Positions 8,927-19,732 of a stretch of DNA of 39,575 nt are shown piece after piece (positions within the stretch are counted from its first letter, which is position 1; each line of letters starts with the position of its first letter). A program made the translations under genes and the position numbers. Source of the stretch: Deltaproteobacteria bacterium (lineage in GTDB: Bacteria > UBA10199 > SPLOWO2-01-44-7); NCBI GenBank assembly GCA_030648035.1, contig JAUSII010000133.1, positions 1 to 39,575 on the forward strand, written 5' to 3'. Below the pieces are notes generated by a model, which had not been told where the DNA came from, did not search any database, and worked only from the letters and a program-made list of their open reading frames with translations.

Positions 8927-10884
8927 CGAATAGCCTGCTGATATCGGGCGAGAGCCAGAAGCGGAAAGAAATAGCGATAGCCGTGATAGCGGATGTAGAA
9001 GTGGCCGGGGAAACCGGTGCCGGTGAAATATTTTTCGTCCCAGTCTCCCTTTTCAACATAACGCAGAAGATATTCGATCCCCTTTTGGACGGCGATGGAA
9101 TGAACGTGTCCACCGGAAATCAGCGCCATTACACCCCATGCCGTCTGTGAAGCGACGCTTTCGGGGTAGGGGGTGTAGCGTTTGGTGACGTAGCTCTCGG
9201 GCGATTCGCTGAAACCGCCATCCTCGTTTTGAATCGAGAAAAGCCAGCGACAGGCGCGCTCCACCTGTTTGTGGAACGGATGATTTTTTTCCAGCTTTTC
9301 AAAAGCGGTCAGCACGCACCAGGTTCCAAAAATATAATTGACCGCCCAGCGGCCATACCAGCCGCCAAATTTTTCCTGCGTATTTTTTAAAAACTTGAGC
9401 GCTTTTTTAACCGGCGGTTCTTCGGGCCCCAATCCAAACTTCAAGAGATATTCGACCACGCGTCCGGTCAGATCGGGAGTCGACGGATCAAGGCAGGCGC
9501 CGTGATCAGAAAAAGGAATTTTGTTGACCAGATCGAGATCGTTATTTTTGTCGAAGGCCCCCCAACCGCCGTCGTCATTTTGCATCGACAAAAGCCAGTT
9601 CAGTGCTCTCTGCATGGCGGGGCGTTTTTCTGCCTCGGGAATTTCAAGATATTGAAGGGCGGTCAAAACTTCGACGGTATCATCGACATCGGGGAAATAT
9701 TCATTTTTGAATTCAAACGACCAGCCCCCCGGTTCTCCTTCCGAATTTTTGAAACGCCAATCGCCCATCGGGTTGGTCACCTCTTTGGATAAAAGCCATC
9801 GGCCCGATTTGAGCAGTCGGGGGTCATTCGTTTTTACAAGGCCCGCTTCGATCAGCGCCACCAGAGACCATGGGGTGTCCCAGACGGGGGAGATACAGCA
9901 CTGTTGATGGATGGTTACTGCACCCTCATCGCTTTCAGATTTTTGCTGAAAACTTTTGAGCGCCTTCAGGGCGGTTTGAATCTGGATCGAATCGTTGGCA
10001 TAACCGGCCGCCTTGAAGGCCATGGCGCCATAAGCCAGTGCTGGATAAATATCTTCGGTCTTTTGCATATGTTCCCAAACCCAGTCGATGCATTTTTCAA
10101 CCGCCTGACGGCGCCACGGTTTGAAGGGAATTTTGTCGACGTATTTCAACCCGCGATCCATCAGAATAAAAATGCGTTCAATGGAAAGGGGGCTCACTTT
10201 GCGGTTGAGCTTCCAATGTCTCCCTTCCAAAGGTTCTGCGTAAAGCTCTTCCAGATCGATGTCGACCTTTACCGTTCTCCGCTGGTTGAACACCACCAGC
10301 AGGGGAACAATGGAGGCCCGGGCCCAGCTTGAAAAATGATAGATATTCATCGGCGCCCAAGGGGGGAGGAATATAATTTCGATCGGCATGACCGGACAGT
10401 GTTTCCATTCAATCAATCCAAACAGGGCCAGATGAATGCGGGAGAAAACGCGAATCTGGGTCAGGCCACCTTTGGATAAAATAAATTTTCTGGCTTTAAT
10501 AAGGGCGGGGTCGGATGCCGGAAATCCGGCCAGCTTCAAGCTAAAGTAACACTCAACCGTTGTGCTCAAATCTCCGGGAGCAGAATAATAAAGACCCCAA
10601 CTGCCATCTTCACGTTGTGCTTGAAGGATTCGATTTATGACACCTTTTTGAATTTTGGAATCTACAGCACCCAGATAGTGCAAAAGTTGAATGTAGCCGG
10701 CACTGATGGCCTCGTTGGCCTCGAGAGTAAACCACCAGTAACCTTCGGGTTGTTGCAGATTCAAAAGGGCTTCCGAACTTAAGGCAATGGCATCGGTTAG
10801 ACGCGTCGTTGATGGGGGCTGACCGACAGACGGAGGCGCTTTCTTTAAAGGAAGCCCAATATCGATATCTCTCTTTTGGCTCAT
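8923..10884 (-). CDS. shc: Squalene-hopene cyclase
   Basis: 653 aa; QW-type motifs (QREDGSWG, QNDDGGWGAF, QNEDGGFSES) and the catalytic DxDD motif in FPDVDDTVEVL. Confidence 0.94.
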   Translation of the reverse strand: MSQKRDIDIGLPLKKAPPSVGQPPSTTRLTDAIALSSEALLNLQQPEGYWWFTLEANEAISAGYIQLLHYLGAVDSKIQKGVINRILQAQREDGSWGLYYSAPGDLSTTVECYFSLKLAGFPASDPALIKARKFILSKGGLTQIRVFSRIHLALFGLIEWKHCPVMPIEIIFLPPWAPMNIYHFSSWARASIVPLLVVFNQRRTVKVDIDLEELYAEPLEGRHWKLNRKVSPLSIERIFILMDRGLKYVDKIPFKPWRRQAVEKCIDWVWEHMQKTEDIYPALAYGAMAFKAAGYANDSIQIQTALKALKSFQQKSESDEGAVTIHQQCCISPVWDTPWSLVALIEAGLVKTNDPRLLKSGRWLLSKEVTNPMGDWRFKNSEGEPGGWSFEFKNEYFPDVDDTVEVLTALQYLEIPEAEKRPAMQRALNWLLSMQNDDGGWGAFDKNNDLDLVNKIPFSDHGACLDPSTPDLTGRVVEYLLKFGLGPEEPPVKKALKFLKNTQEKFGGWYGRWAVNYIFGTWCVLTAFEKLEKNHPFHKQVERACRWLFSIQNEDGGFSESPESYVTKRYTPYPESVASQTAWGVMALISGGHVHSIAVQKGIEYLLRYVEKGDWDEKYFTGTGFPGHFYIRYHGYRYFFPLLALARYQQAIR

Positions 10885-10902
10885 AATGTATATTATGTGA
10901 AA

Positions 10903-11790
10903 TTAACCCCGCTGTAACATATCGGGCTTGATACCGTGCTCTTTAAAAAATGACCGCAGGTTCTTTATAATCCTCTCCTCTATTTGTCGAACCCTTTCTT
11001 TGGATATGCCATATTCGTCGGCAATCTCCTGCAGTGTGATCGGCAAATCGGCCATCAGACGTTGCGAAAATATTTTCATATCTCTCTCACCCAACTTTTC
11101 TGAAAATTCGGCCAGTTTGGTCTCCAGAATATTTTGCGTCTCTTGTCGTGCAACCTGTTCGTCCAACGGTTGTTGATCCGCAGCGATAAAATCTTTGAGC
11201 AACGCATCGCTATCGCCGCCGCCCACTGGGGCCTCCAAGCCATATTCCGAATGTGTTAGCCGTTGACTCATCTCATTCACCGCTTTTTCGCTCACCTCCA
11301 GCGAACTGGCCAGAAGTTTGGCACTGGGCTTGAAGCCCAACGCCTCTATCTTCTGTTTCTCCTTCATCAGATTATAGAAAAGTTTTTTCTGGTCTTTTGT
11401 GGTGCCTATTTTGATGAGGCGAAAATTATCGAGAATATATTTCAAAATCATCGAGCGGATCCACCACGACGCATAAGATGAGAAGCGGGCCTTGTCCGGG
11501 TCGAATTTTTTGACCGCGTGCATCAGGCCGACATTGCCCTCCTGGATGAGATCGAGCACATTGTAATAAGCCTGCCGATATTCCATGGCAATCTTCACCA
11601 CCAGCCTCAAGTGGGCCGTCACCAGTTTTTTTGCCGCCTCGATATTCCCATTTTTTCGATAATCCTCCGCCAGCGCTCTCTCCTCTTCCAGAGTGACAAA
11701 AGGATATTTATCGACCTCCTGGAGATATTTCCCCAGCGGATCGACAACAGACAAGGCCCTCTCCTTGGAGAGTGTTTTTTTTTGTGTCAT
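10903..11790 (-). CDS. rpoH: RNA polymerase sigma factor, RpoH (sigma-32)-like
   Basis: 295 aa; region 2 AHLRLVVKIAMEYRQAYYNVLDLIQEGNVGLMHAVKKFDPDKARFSSYASWWIRSMI, RpoH-box-like QKKLFYNLMKEK, region 4 LQEIADEYGISKERVRQIEERI. Confidence 0.88.
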   Translation of the reverse strand: MTQKKTLSKERALSVVDPLGKYLQEVDKYPFVTLEEERALAEDYRKNGNIEAAKKLVTAHLRLVVKIAMEYRQAYYNVLDLIQEGNVGLMHAVKKFDPDKARFSSYASWWIRSMILKYILDNFRLIKIGTTKDQKKLFYNLMKEKQKIEALGFKPSAKLLASSLEVSEKAVNEMSQRLTHSEYGLEAPVGGGDSDALLKDFIAADQQPLDEQVARQETQNILETKLAEFSEKLGERDMKIFSQRLMADLPITLQEIADEYGISKERVRQIEERIIKNLRSFFKEHGIKPDMLQRG

Positions 11791-12605
11791 AAAGATTTTA
11801 AAAAACCTTCCATCTCTTTTTTCCCCTGCAGAAAGACCTCGCGCAGTTTCTTGAGATCGTTGCTGAAACGGGCGACGGAGAGTTTTTCTTTGGGGCGCAG
11901 AATTTTATAATCGGGGTTCTGCTCTATGTCCCAGGCGGTCTTGTTATAATAGAGGTGTCTTTTTGACAAGAGCCTGCAATTTTGCACCGGAATTTTTTCA
12001 AAAATTTTGAGGCGCCCTTTCCGGTAGCCCTTGGGCCGGGTCGAAATAATCCAGATTTCGGTGCACCCTTTTTCAAGGGCGATGCGTAGTGGAATGGAGT
12101 CAAAGAAGCCGTCGATGTAGCGCTCCCCGCGGATATATATTTTACGGTTATAAGCCCAGGGGACAGCACAGCTGGCGCGCATTGCCTCGTATATTTCCGG
12201 ATCGCGGTTTGAAAAATCGGTGCGTGTGCCGGTGGCGTGGTGCATGACGGTGACATAAAATTCTGTTTTGGCCTCATGCAATTTTTCCAGATCGAGCCGG
12301 TAGCGGTAGCGAAAAATATCATGAAAGAAATAGTCGATATTGATGAGAGGTTTAAGCCACGAGATGGGGATTCTCCAAAAGCTCAAGAATTTTGGCGAGG
12401 CCAGCGCATCATCTTTGAGCCAGAACTCTTCCAGCTCTTTTGCCTGCCGGGTTACAAAAAACGCGGCGGGGATGACGCTGGCTGAATTGGCGGCGACCAC
12501 ATCAAAATGTAAATCCGGAGCTTCTTTAAGCAGATGGAGCAACGCACCTGCCGCATATGCAGAACGAAAACCGCCCCCTTCGATGACGAGTGCCCGTTTG
12601 GTCAT
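11787..12605 (-). CDS. Patatin-like phospholipase family protein
   Basis: 272 aa; [23 protein letters not shown], nucleophile region [13 protein letters not shown], later [18 protein letters not shown] (D-G of the dyad). Confidence 0.85.
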   Translation of the reverse strand: MTKRALVIEGGGFRSAYAAGALLHLLKEAPDLHFDVVAANSASVIPAAFFVTRQAKELEEFWLKDDALASPKFLSFWRIPISWLKPLINIDYFFHDIFRYRYRLDLEKLHEAKTEFYVTVMHHATGTRTDFSNRDPEIYEAMRASCAVPWAYNRKIYIRGERYIDGFFDSIPLRIALEKGCTEIWIISTRPKGYRKGRLKIFEKIPVQNCRLLSKRHLYYNKTAWDIEQNPDYKILRPKEKLSVARFSNDLKKLREVFLQGKKEMEGFLKSL

Positions 12606-14206
12606 AAATTGATTTTACAGGTTTCATCCGTGCACGCCTGCACCATCGCATAGTCGAGGGCGATCAGCGATTGCCCGAAGGCCGAGGGATAGCGGTGTAT
12701 CTCACCGGACATTGCCTTGAAAAGGGCTTCTGCTTTTTTTGTTTCGCCCAGGCGCAAGAGGTTGAGTACGGCGATGGCGTTGCCCGATGGCAAGGCGCCA
12801 TCTTGAAACGTTTTCTTTCGGACAAAAAGATTTTTATCCGTAGTAGGGCTGAAAAAATAGCCCCCCTCTTTTGCATCCCAGAACAGGGCGTCCTGTTTTT
12901 GTTGCAAATCTCTGGCCCAGTTTTTCCATTCCGGATTGGCATCGGCATCCGAGAGGTTTAACAGGCCGTGGATCAGGAAGGCATAATCCTCGAGTGTGCC
13001 GGCATAGCGGCTGTCGCCGTCGCGATAACGCCGCAACAGTTCCCCATTTTTATAAAGAGTCTGCTGAATGAAGCCGGCACTTTTTTGCGCCGCTTGCAGA
13101 TATTTTTTGTCTTCAAGAATTTTATAACCGAACGCCATCGCCGCGATCATCAGGCCATTCCACGAGGTGAGCACTTTGTCGTCTTTGTGGGGCGGTGTGC
13201 GCTTCTGTCTTGCTGTGCGCTCTTCTTCAATAGTTTTTTCTGTGCGGTGGTAATATTCCCCCTCTTTGTCCACCTCGCCTGCATCCTGTGCCGAATAAAA
13301 CCCGCCCAAAGGGTCGGTCATGTCTCGCAAAACATAATCGAGGGTTTCGCGTGCCACTTTGGCAAACGTCGGATTGTTCGTTACCTTGAAAGCCTCGAGA
13401 TAAACCGGAACAAGGAGTGCGTTGTCGTAGAGCATCTTTTCATAATGGGGCTCGTTCCAGTCGTCTTGTGTGGCGTAGCGGTGAAAACCGCCGCCGACAG
13501 CGTCGTAAATACCGCCATTGGCCATGCCATCGAGAGACCGCGTGGCCATATTCAGCGCCTCTTTGTCGCCGGTGCGCCGGTGAATTTTGAAGAGAGCATC
13601 GATATTCATGCTGTGCGGAAATTTGGGCGCCGATCCAAAACCGCCATGCGTTGTGTCGAAACTCTGCGCAAATTGTTGCAGTGCCGATGTGAAAATGGTT
13701 GCGTCCAGCGAACCGGTTGCGGGCTGAATGCGTTCGCTCAAGTGTTTCTGAATGTCGTTGCCCGATTGGATAATTTTCTCCGGCGAGTTCTGCCAGACCG
13801 AGGCGATATTATTCAAAAGTGGGATGAACTGGGCGCGCCAGAAAAAAGTGCCGCCGAAAAACGGTTTCAGATCGGGGGAGAGAAAAACGCTCATCGGCCA
13901 ACCCCCCTGCCCCGTCAAACTGACCACGGCATCCATATAAATCTGGTCAACATCGGGGTGCTCTTCGCGGTCGACCTTGATGTTGATGAAATTTTTATTG
14001 AGCACCTCGGCGACCTCCTGCAGTTCAAACGAATCTTTCTCCATCATGTGGCACCAGTAACAGGTCGAATAGCCGATCGACAAAAAAATCGGCTTGTTCT
14101 GAGCGCGTGCCGCCTGAAAAGCCTCCTCCCCCCAGGCATACCAATCTACCGGATTATTCTGGTGTTGCAGAAGGTAGGGACTTTTTTCTTTGGATAATCT
14201 ATTCAT
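12602..14206 (-). CDS. YyaL/DUF255 (thioredoxin-fold, spermatogenesis-associated protein 20-like) protein
   Basis: [56 protein letters not shown]. Internal ATG at 14206, just after the polA stop, preferred over 14245. Confidence 0.92.
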   Translation of the reverse strand: MNRLSKEKSPYLLQHQNNPVDWYAWGEEAFQAARAQNKPIFLSIGYSTCYWCHMMEKDSFELQEVAEVLNKNFINIKVDREEHPDVDQIYMDAVVSLTGQGGWPMSVFLSPDLKPFFGGTFFWRAQFIPLLNNIASVWQNSPEKIIQSGNDIQKHLSERIQPATGSLDATIFTSALQQFAQSFDTTHGGFGSAPKFPHSMNIDALFKIHRRTGDKEALNMATRSLDGMANGGIYDAVGGGFHRYATQDDWNEPHYEKMLYDNALLVPVYLEAFKVTNNPTFAKVARETLDYVLRDMTDPLGGFYSAQDAGEVDKEGEYYHRTEKTIEEERTARQKRTPPHKDDKVLTSWNGLMIAAMAFGYKILEDKKYLQAAQKSAGFIQQTLYKNGELLRRYRDGDSRYAGTLEDYAFLIHGLLNLSDADANPEWKNWARDLQQKQDALFWDAKEGGYFFSPTTDKNLFVRKKTFQDGALPSGNAIAVLNLLRLGETKKAEALFKAMSGEIHRYPSAFGQSLIALDYAMVQACTDETCKINL

Positions 14207-14208
14207 AT

Positions 14209-16863
14209 TCAATCCGTCTCCGCCCAATTTTTGCCGATGCCGCAATGGACTTGCATTGGGACGTTCAGCTTATGGGCGTTTTCCATTTTTTCTTTCACGA
14301 AAGTCTGCACCGCATCCACCTCTTCTTTCGGAATCTCCACAATCAGTTCATCGTGCACCTGCAGGAGCATGCGCGCGCGGGGCGAAATTTTGGGGAGATC
14401 GCGGTCGATGTCGATCATTGCTTTCTTGATGATGTCGGCGGCGGAGCCTTGAAAGACGGTGTTGAACGCCATTCTCTCGGCATTCATCCGGATATTATTG
14501 TTAAAACTCACAATGTCGGGAACAAAACGCCTGCGACCGAAGAGTGTCGTCACCAAGCCCTTTTCTTTGGCCTCTTTTAAAATTTTTTCCTTGAACGCTT
14601 TTACCTTCGGATGCTGTGCAAAATAATTTTCGATATATTTTTGCGCCTCGTCGACACCGATCTTGAGTTGGACCGAGAGACCATAGGGGGTTTGCCCGTA
14701 AATGGTGGCGAAGTTGATCGTCTTGCCGACATTGCGCTGTTCTTTGGTCACTTCGGCCACATCGACGCCATAGAGCGTTGCGGCGGTCAGTGCGTGAACA
14801 TCTTTGTCTTCTGCAAAGGCGTTCACCAGCAGATCGTCGCCGGTGAAGTGGGCCAGGATGCGGAGCTCAATCTGTGAATAATCGGCCGACAAAAAAAGAA
14901 AATCTTTTTCAGCGACAAAGGCCGTTCTGATTTTCAACCCCTCCGCCGAGCGGATCGGGATATTCTGCAGATTCGGGTCCGAGCTCGACAATCTTCCGGT
15001 GGCGGCCACCGTCTGGTTGAAAGAGGTGTGGATGCGGGAGGTCTTCTTGTCCGCCAGTTCCAGCAGGGCATCGGCATAAGTCGATTTGAGTTTGGAGAGC
15101 GAGCGATAACTCAATATGAGCGCCGGCAGTGGATGCCACGCCATCCCCTCCAGAATATCCTGGCTCGTTGACCATCCGGTTTTGGTTTTCTTTCCGCCGG
15201 GGAGATTCATTTTTGTAAAAAGAATTTCGCCCAATTGTTTTGGGGAGTTGATGTTGAATTCTTCTTTTGCCTCGGCAAATATTTTTGTCTCCAGTTTTTT
15301 CAATTCTTCTTCAAATTCCTGGGAGAGTTTTTTTAAAATGTCGGTGTCGACCTGGATGCCGTGCATTTCCATTTTAAGGAGCACCGCCATCAGCGGCATC
15401 TCCATATTTTTGAAAAGGGGCATGAGCCCCTCTTTCTCCAGTCGCGGCAGAAAAATCTGGGAGAGTTGCAGGGCGCAGTCGGCATCTTCGCACGCATAAT
15501 CACGGGCCAGTTCCAGCGGAACCTCCGCAAACGATATCTGTTTCTTCCCCTTCCCCACCACATCTTCAAAGTGGATGGTGCGGTGCTCCAGATGTTGTTG
15601 CGACATGTCGTCCAGATTGTGCGGGCCGGCGGCATTGAGAAGATAGGAAGCGATCATCGTGTCGCACAAAATATTCTGCACATCGCAACCCAATCGTTTC
15701 AAAATGGCCCAGTCATATTTAAAATTCTGCCCCACTTTGGGAATGGAGGGGTCGGCGAGAATCGGTTTTAACATTTTCAAAACGGTTTCGAGGGGAATTT
15801 GCCTCCCCTCCCCCGCGTGCCCCACCGGAATATAGGCCGCCTCCCCGCTCGCCCAAGCCAGCGAGAAGCCGACCACGTTGGCCTTCATCACATCGAGCGA
15901 ATCGGTTTCCAGATCGACAGAGAGCGGCGATTTTTTTTGGGTGATCATCAAGAGAAGCTCCGACAATTCTTTTTCATCCTGAATTAGGCGATATCCTTTT
16001 TTGGAGAGGGTCGATTGGGGTGCCACCTCGGAGAGAAGTCTCGAAAATTCCAGCTCTTTAAAAAGAGTCCGGCATTTGTCGGCATCGATATCCCGATACA
16101 GAAATGTTTTTTCGTCAAACGGGATCGGTGCATGGGCATCAAGCGTCGCCAGTTTTTTGGAAAGCGTTGCCATGTCGGAAAATTTTTCCAGCGATTCTTT
16201 TATTTTTCCACTCAATTTTGGAATATTTGCCAACAAATTTTCAAGGGAGCCAAACTCCTGAATCAATTTGGACGCAGTTTTGGGGCCGATGCCGGAAACA
16301 CCGGGAATGTTGTCGGAGGTATCGCCAATCAACCCCATCACATCGGCAATTTTTTCCGGCTCTACGCCAAAACGCTCAATGACCTCTTTAATGCCGTAAT
16401 GTTTTTCCTTCATCGGGTCCCACATGTCGACCTTCTCCCCCACCAACTGCATCAGGTCTTTGTCGCCCGAGATCACGGTCACGTTATAATTTTTTTCGAC
16501 CGCCTCACGCGCAAGCGTGGCAATGAGATCGTCAGCCTCAAAACCGGGGAGGACAAACATCGGAATGCCCAGCGCCTCAACCACTTTGGGCATATAGGGA
16601 AACTGCGGCACCAGATCGTCGGGAGGTTCCTTGCGGTTGGCTTTGTATTGGTCATACATTACGTCGCGAAACGTCGGCTCTTTGGTATCAAACACAATGG
16701 CCCAGTGCTCCGGCTTGATTTCTTTCGTCAATTTAAGAAGCATCTGCGTAAAACCATAAATCGCATTCGTCGGAAAACCCTTGGAAGTAGAGAGCTGGCG
16801 GATCGCGTAATACGCCCGAAAAATATAACCGGAACCGTCGATGAGGTAGAGTTTTTTGGTCAT
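14209..16863 (-). CDS. polA: DNA polymerase I
   Basis: 884 aa; 5'-3' exonuclease N-terminus, 3'-5' exonuclease with acidic residues in [10 protein letters not shown], polymerase motifs [44 protein letters not shown]. Confidence 0.97.
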   Translation of the reverse strand: MTKKLYLIDGSGYIFRAYYAIRQLSTSKGFPTNAIYGFTQMLLKLTKEIKPEHWAIVFDTKEPTFRDVMYDQYKANRKEPPDDLVPQFPYMPKVVEALGIPMFVLPGFEADDLIATLAREAVEKNYNVTVISGDKDLMQLVGEKVDMWDPMKEKHYGIKEVIERFGVEPEKIADVMGLIGDTSDNIPGVSGIGPKTASKLIQEFGSLENLLANIPKLSGKIKESLEKFSDMATLSKKLATLDAHAPIPFDEKTFLYRDIDADKCRTLFKELEFSRLLSEVAPQSTLSKKGYRLIQDEKELSELLLMITQKKSPLSVDLETDSLDVMKANVVGFSLAWASGEAAYIPVGHAGEGRQIPLETVLKMLKPILADPSIPKVGQNFKYDWAILKRLGCDVQNILCDTMIASYLLNAAGPHNLDDMSQQHLEHRTIHFEDVVGKGKKQISFAEVPLELARDYACEDADCALQLSQIFLPRLEKEGLMPLFKNMEMPLMAVLLKMEMHGIQVDTDILKKLSQEFEEELKKLETKIFAEAKEEFNINSPKQLGEILFTKMNLPGGKKTKTGWSTSQDILEGMAWHPLPALILSYRSLSKLKSTYADALLELADKKTSRIHTSFNQTVAATGRLSSSDPNLQNIPIRSAEGLKIRTAFVAEKDFLFLSADYSQIELRILAHFTGDDLLVNAFAEDKDVHALTAATLYGVDVAEVTKEQRNVGKTINFATIYGQTPYGLSVQLKIGVDEAQKYIENYFAQHPKVKAFKEKILKEAKEKGLVTTLFGRRRFVPDIVSFNNNIRMNAERMAFNTVFQGSAADIIKKAMIDIDRDLPKISPRARMLLQVHDELIVEIPKEEVDAVQTFVKEKMENAHKLNVPMQVHCGIGKNWAETD

Positions 16864-19541
16864 TTTTTAAAGGAATTTACCAACTCCAAAAAATTCTTTG
16901 GCGTGTATTTCTCAAAATCTTCCTGTTTCACATATAACCAACCCATTTTAATTTTAGACTGCACTTTATTAAGATCGTCACACCATTGGGCCAAACGCTT
17001 GATCTTTTCGATATCATCAAGGTCTTCCCTCCCTTTTGTCTCGATAATCCATAATTCTTTTGTGGTTCGCTTAATAATAAAATCGGGCAAATAATTTGAT
17101 ATGGATTTGTCATGCTTTTGGTAATCAAGTCTAAAATTTATTTTTTCAAAATTCTTGCAATAAGAGACTATGTCCTCGCATCCCTCCAAAAAGCTGGCAA
17201 ATTCCAACTCAAAATGACTGTCGCCAATAATTTTATTGAATGGTGATTTTTTTGGGATTAAAAAACCCTGATCTTTTGCGACAAACGGGCGACACTTGCT
17301 GATCTTAATAGTATCCCTGATTTCAGCTTCTCCCTTATCCAACACCGTTAAGGCGTTGATTTCCTTTTTGAAGGTTTCGATGATGGTTTTTGTGGCTTCA
17401 AGTTCCGACAAATTCCGCAACGTGTTCAAGTCATTCAAGTTCACTTCATTCTCAAAAAGATGGGTGATAATAAAGTCTCTTACTTTTTCAAAAAGCACGT
17501 CAAAACCAGAAAACAGACGGAGTTCCTTCATAATGGTTTTTGTGAAATACCCAACAACGCTTTGGTAGTCAGGGACAAAATTGGCATCAAAAATCGTTCT
17601 GTGTGTAATCTCTCCATTGGAAATATCTTTAAAAACGATTTCTTTTTGTTCTTCCTCGGAGAATTGTTTCAGGCCGATTTTTTTATGTCCAAATTTATTA
17701 ATATTCAAATCAGAGAGTTTTTTATATTCGCGGTAAATGCGGGGAGAAAGAACGGGGATTTCAATATCGAGCGCCGCAATGTCCTTTTTTGTGTTTTCAT
17801 TATCAATCTCGATAACGATGGGAGTCTTTGGTTCCGAACCTTCCCCCATTCTGCGTCGTTCCAGCTCCACACCTTCAGCGCGTATGGAATCAACAAACTC
17901 CATAAAAGCCTCTGTACCCACAACGCTTACATATTCAGTGACATTTTGCCCAAAATACATCCGGCGCAAACCTCTTCCCAAGGTCTGTTCGGGGAGAATC
18001 TTGCTTTGTGATGAATAGGCCCGAAGTCCCACGATGGTCGTGACATTGCGGACGTCCCAACCTTCTTTCAGCATTAAAACGGAGACAATAGCCTTGTAAG
18101 GATTATCTGCTTTGTCAATGTCGTTGGAGAGTTTTCGTAGCTTACCCAATTCGTCTTTGTTTTTTCCGGTTGATGATTCAGAAATCTCTCCATTATTTTT
18201 TGTATGGATGACAAGAACAGAATCCTTTTGCTGAAATTCGGGGTAAGTATTTGAAAGATATTCCGCCACCTCGTCACAATTTTTTGTGTCATCCGTCATG
18301 ATAAATAAAACAGCTTTTTTGCCCATTTTTGCATGTTCGACATAAGTTTTGCGCCATTCAATAACTCCCAAGTGAATATACTGCCTATATTTTTCGCTGA
18401 ACTTGGAGCTTTGTTCTTCTTGAAGTTTGCTGCGGCTGGCCTCGTCAGGAACGACAGGATGTTTGACGACATCTTGGTGAATAGCTTCAACCAAAGGATA
18501 GTCACAGATCGTCTGAACAAAAATAGCCCCGTCATTATGACGCGGTGTTGCTGTCACATCCACTTGCAGGGCCAACTCGCCACCCTTCATTTTCAATCGA
18601 TTATGAATGTCCTCGATGGATTTAAACCATGCCAATGTTTCATCATGGATGTGATGGGCTTCGTCATTCAGAACAATCAGTTCGTCGATATCCCTAACAA
18701 TTTGTTCCAGATCAACTTTGGAATCGGTGGTTGCCCCTGTTGGTTTTGTCCCAAGAAAATATGCCATCGTATTTTCATCTTTCGCCGAAGGAATAGTTTG
18801 GGAGCTTTCATAAACACGGTGGATATTTGTCAGAAAAATATTCCCTGTTTTTCGGATTGTGCCGAGATTGTCCTGAATATGGAGAGTCAATTGAAAATCA
18901 TCCCGCCAGTTTTTTCCTTCATGACCATTGTCGGGCAAAACAGGATCTTGAAAGAAAATATTCAATACATTAAAATCTTTTCTCAATCGTTCCAAAACAA
19001 TAATGTTGGGAGCAATAATCAGAAAGTTTCTGGCGAGAGTCGATCCTTCTTCATACAATTTATGAAAAAAGCACCAGGCGAGCACAAGGCTCATGGCCTT
19101 TGTTTTGCCGCTCCCTGTCGCCATCTTGACAACAAAACGCCGCCAGGATTCTGCAAACATTCCAGTGGTAAGAATGCCGGAGCTGTCAAAACGCATGAGG
19201 TCATATTTATCTTTCACTTTCACAATTTCATGAAGGTAGATGATGGTCTCAACAGCTTCGCGCTGTGCAAAGTAATATTGGAAATGGAATGTGGTGCCGT
19301 CGTTTTGTGGAAGGTAATGGTCTGTTTTGAACCACCAATTCAAAAGAGCCAAGCTGGTATCGCTGGCCCCCGCATATCCTGAATCACGCCACTTTTTGAC
19401 CTCTATACGAAGCTTCGCCACGAGTGGTGGCAAGAGTTTGCCGTAATCCTTTTGACGTAGCTCTTCAGCGGCCGGAAACCAGCGCATATCTGGATCTAAA
19501 ATGGCGTAGGGAGATTTTGGGAACTTGGGGTGTAGGGCCAT
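16860..19541 (-). CDS. Type III-like restriction endonuclease Res subunit (DEAD/DEAH helicase plus nuclease)
   Basis: 893 aa; Walker A VKMATGSGKTKAMSLVLAW, NDEAHHIHDE, VDVTATPRHND, EGWDVRNVTTIVGLRAY, QTLGRGLRR, C-terminal PD-(D/E)XK-like YLPDFIIKRTTKELWIIETKGRED. Confidence 0.88.
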   Translation of the reverse strand: MALHPKFPKSPYAILDPDMRWFPAAEELRQKDYGKLLPPLVAKLRIEVKKWRDSGYAGASDTSLALLNWWFKTDHYLPQNDGTTFHFQYYFAQREAVETIIYLHEIVKVKDKYDLMRFDSSGILTTGMFAESWRRFVVKMATGSGKTKAMSLVLAWCFFHKLYEEGSTLARNFLIIAPNIIVLERLRKDFNVLNIFFQDPVLPDNGHEGKNWRDDFQLTLHIQDNLGTIRKTGNIFLTNIHRVYESSQTIPSAKDENTMAYFLGTKPTGATTDSKVDLEQIVRDIDELIVLNDEAHHIHDETLAWFKSIEDIHNRLKMKGGELALQVDVTATPRHNDGAIFVQTICDYPLVEAIHQDVVKHPVVPDEASRSKLQEEQSSKFSEKYRQYIHLGVIEWRKTYVEHAKMGKKAVLFIMTDDTKNCDEVAEYLSNTYPEFQQKDSVLVIHTKNNGEISESSTGKNKDELGKLRKLSNDIDKADNPYKAIVSVLMLKEGWDVRNVTTIVGLRAYSSQSKILPEQTLGRGLRRMYFGQNVTEYVSVVGTEAFMEFVDSIRAEGVELERRRMGEGSEPKTPIVIEIDNENTKKDIAALDIEIPVLSPRIYREYKKLSDLNINKFGHKKIGLKQFSEEEQKEIVFKDISNGEITHRTIFDANFVPDYQSVVGYFTKTIMKELRLFSGFDVLFEKVRDFIITHLFENEVNLNDLNTLRNLSELEATKTIIETFKKEINALTVLDKGEAEIRDTIKISKCRPFVAKDQGFLIPKKSPFNKIIGDSHFELEFASFLEGCEDIVSYCKNFEKINFRLDYQKHDKSISNYLPDFIIKRTTKELWIIETKGREDLDDIEKIKRLAQWCDDLNKVQSKIKMGWLYVKQEDFEKYTPKNFLELVNSFKK

Positions 19542-19732
19542 AAGATAATAACCTTTCTTGAACTAATTGATATCTTTCACTATTTAGTATTTTTATTTTT
19601 ATTATCCATACCCATGGAAAATAAGGGGATGGCACTATGACATCATAATGGCATCTATTAGAAAATGTTTAACCAATTGTAATTCCATAGTTTTTTTTAG
19701 AATATAACTAAAAATAAATCTAAATAAAACTA

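Noticed and set aside
12968-14197. 409-aa + strand ORF
   Set aside because: Completely antisense to the well-supported YyaL/DUF255 gene; His/Phe/Arg-rich composition typical of antisense shadow ORFs.
16015-17094. 359-aa + strand ORF
   Set aside because: Antisense to polA and the Res 3' end; low-complexity antisense-type composition, no recognisable domain.
18333-19382. 349-aa + strand ORF
   Set aside because: Antisense to the Res helicase core; Cys/Phe/His-rich shadow ORF.
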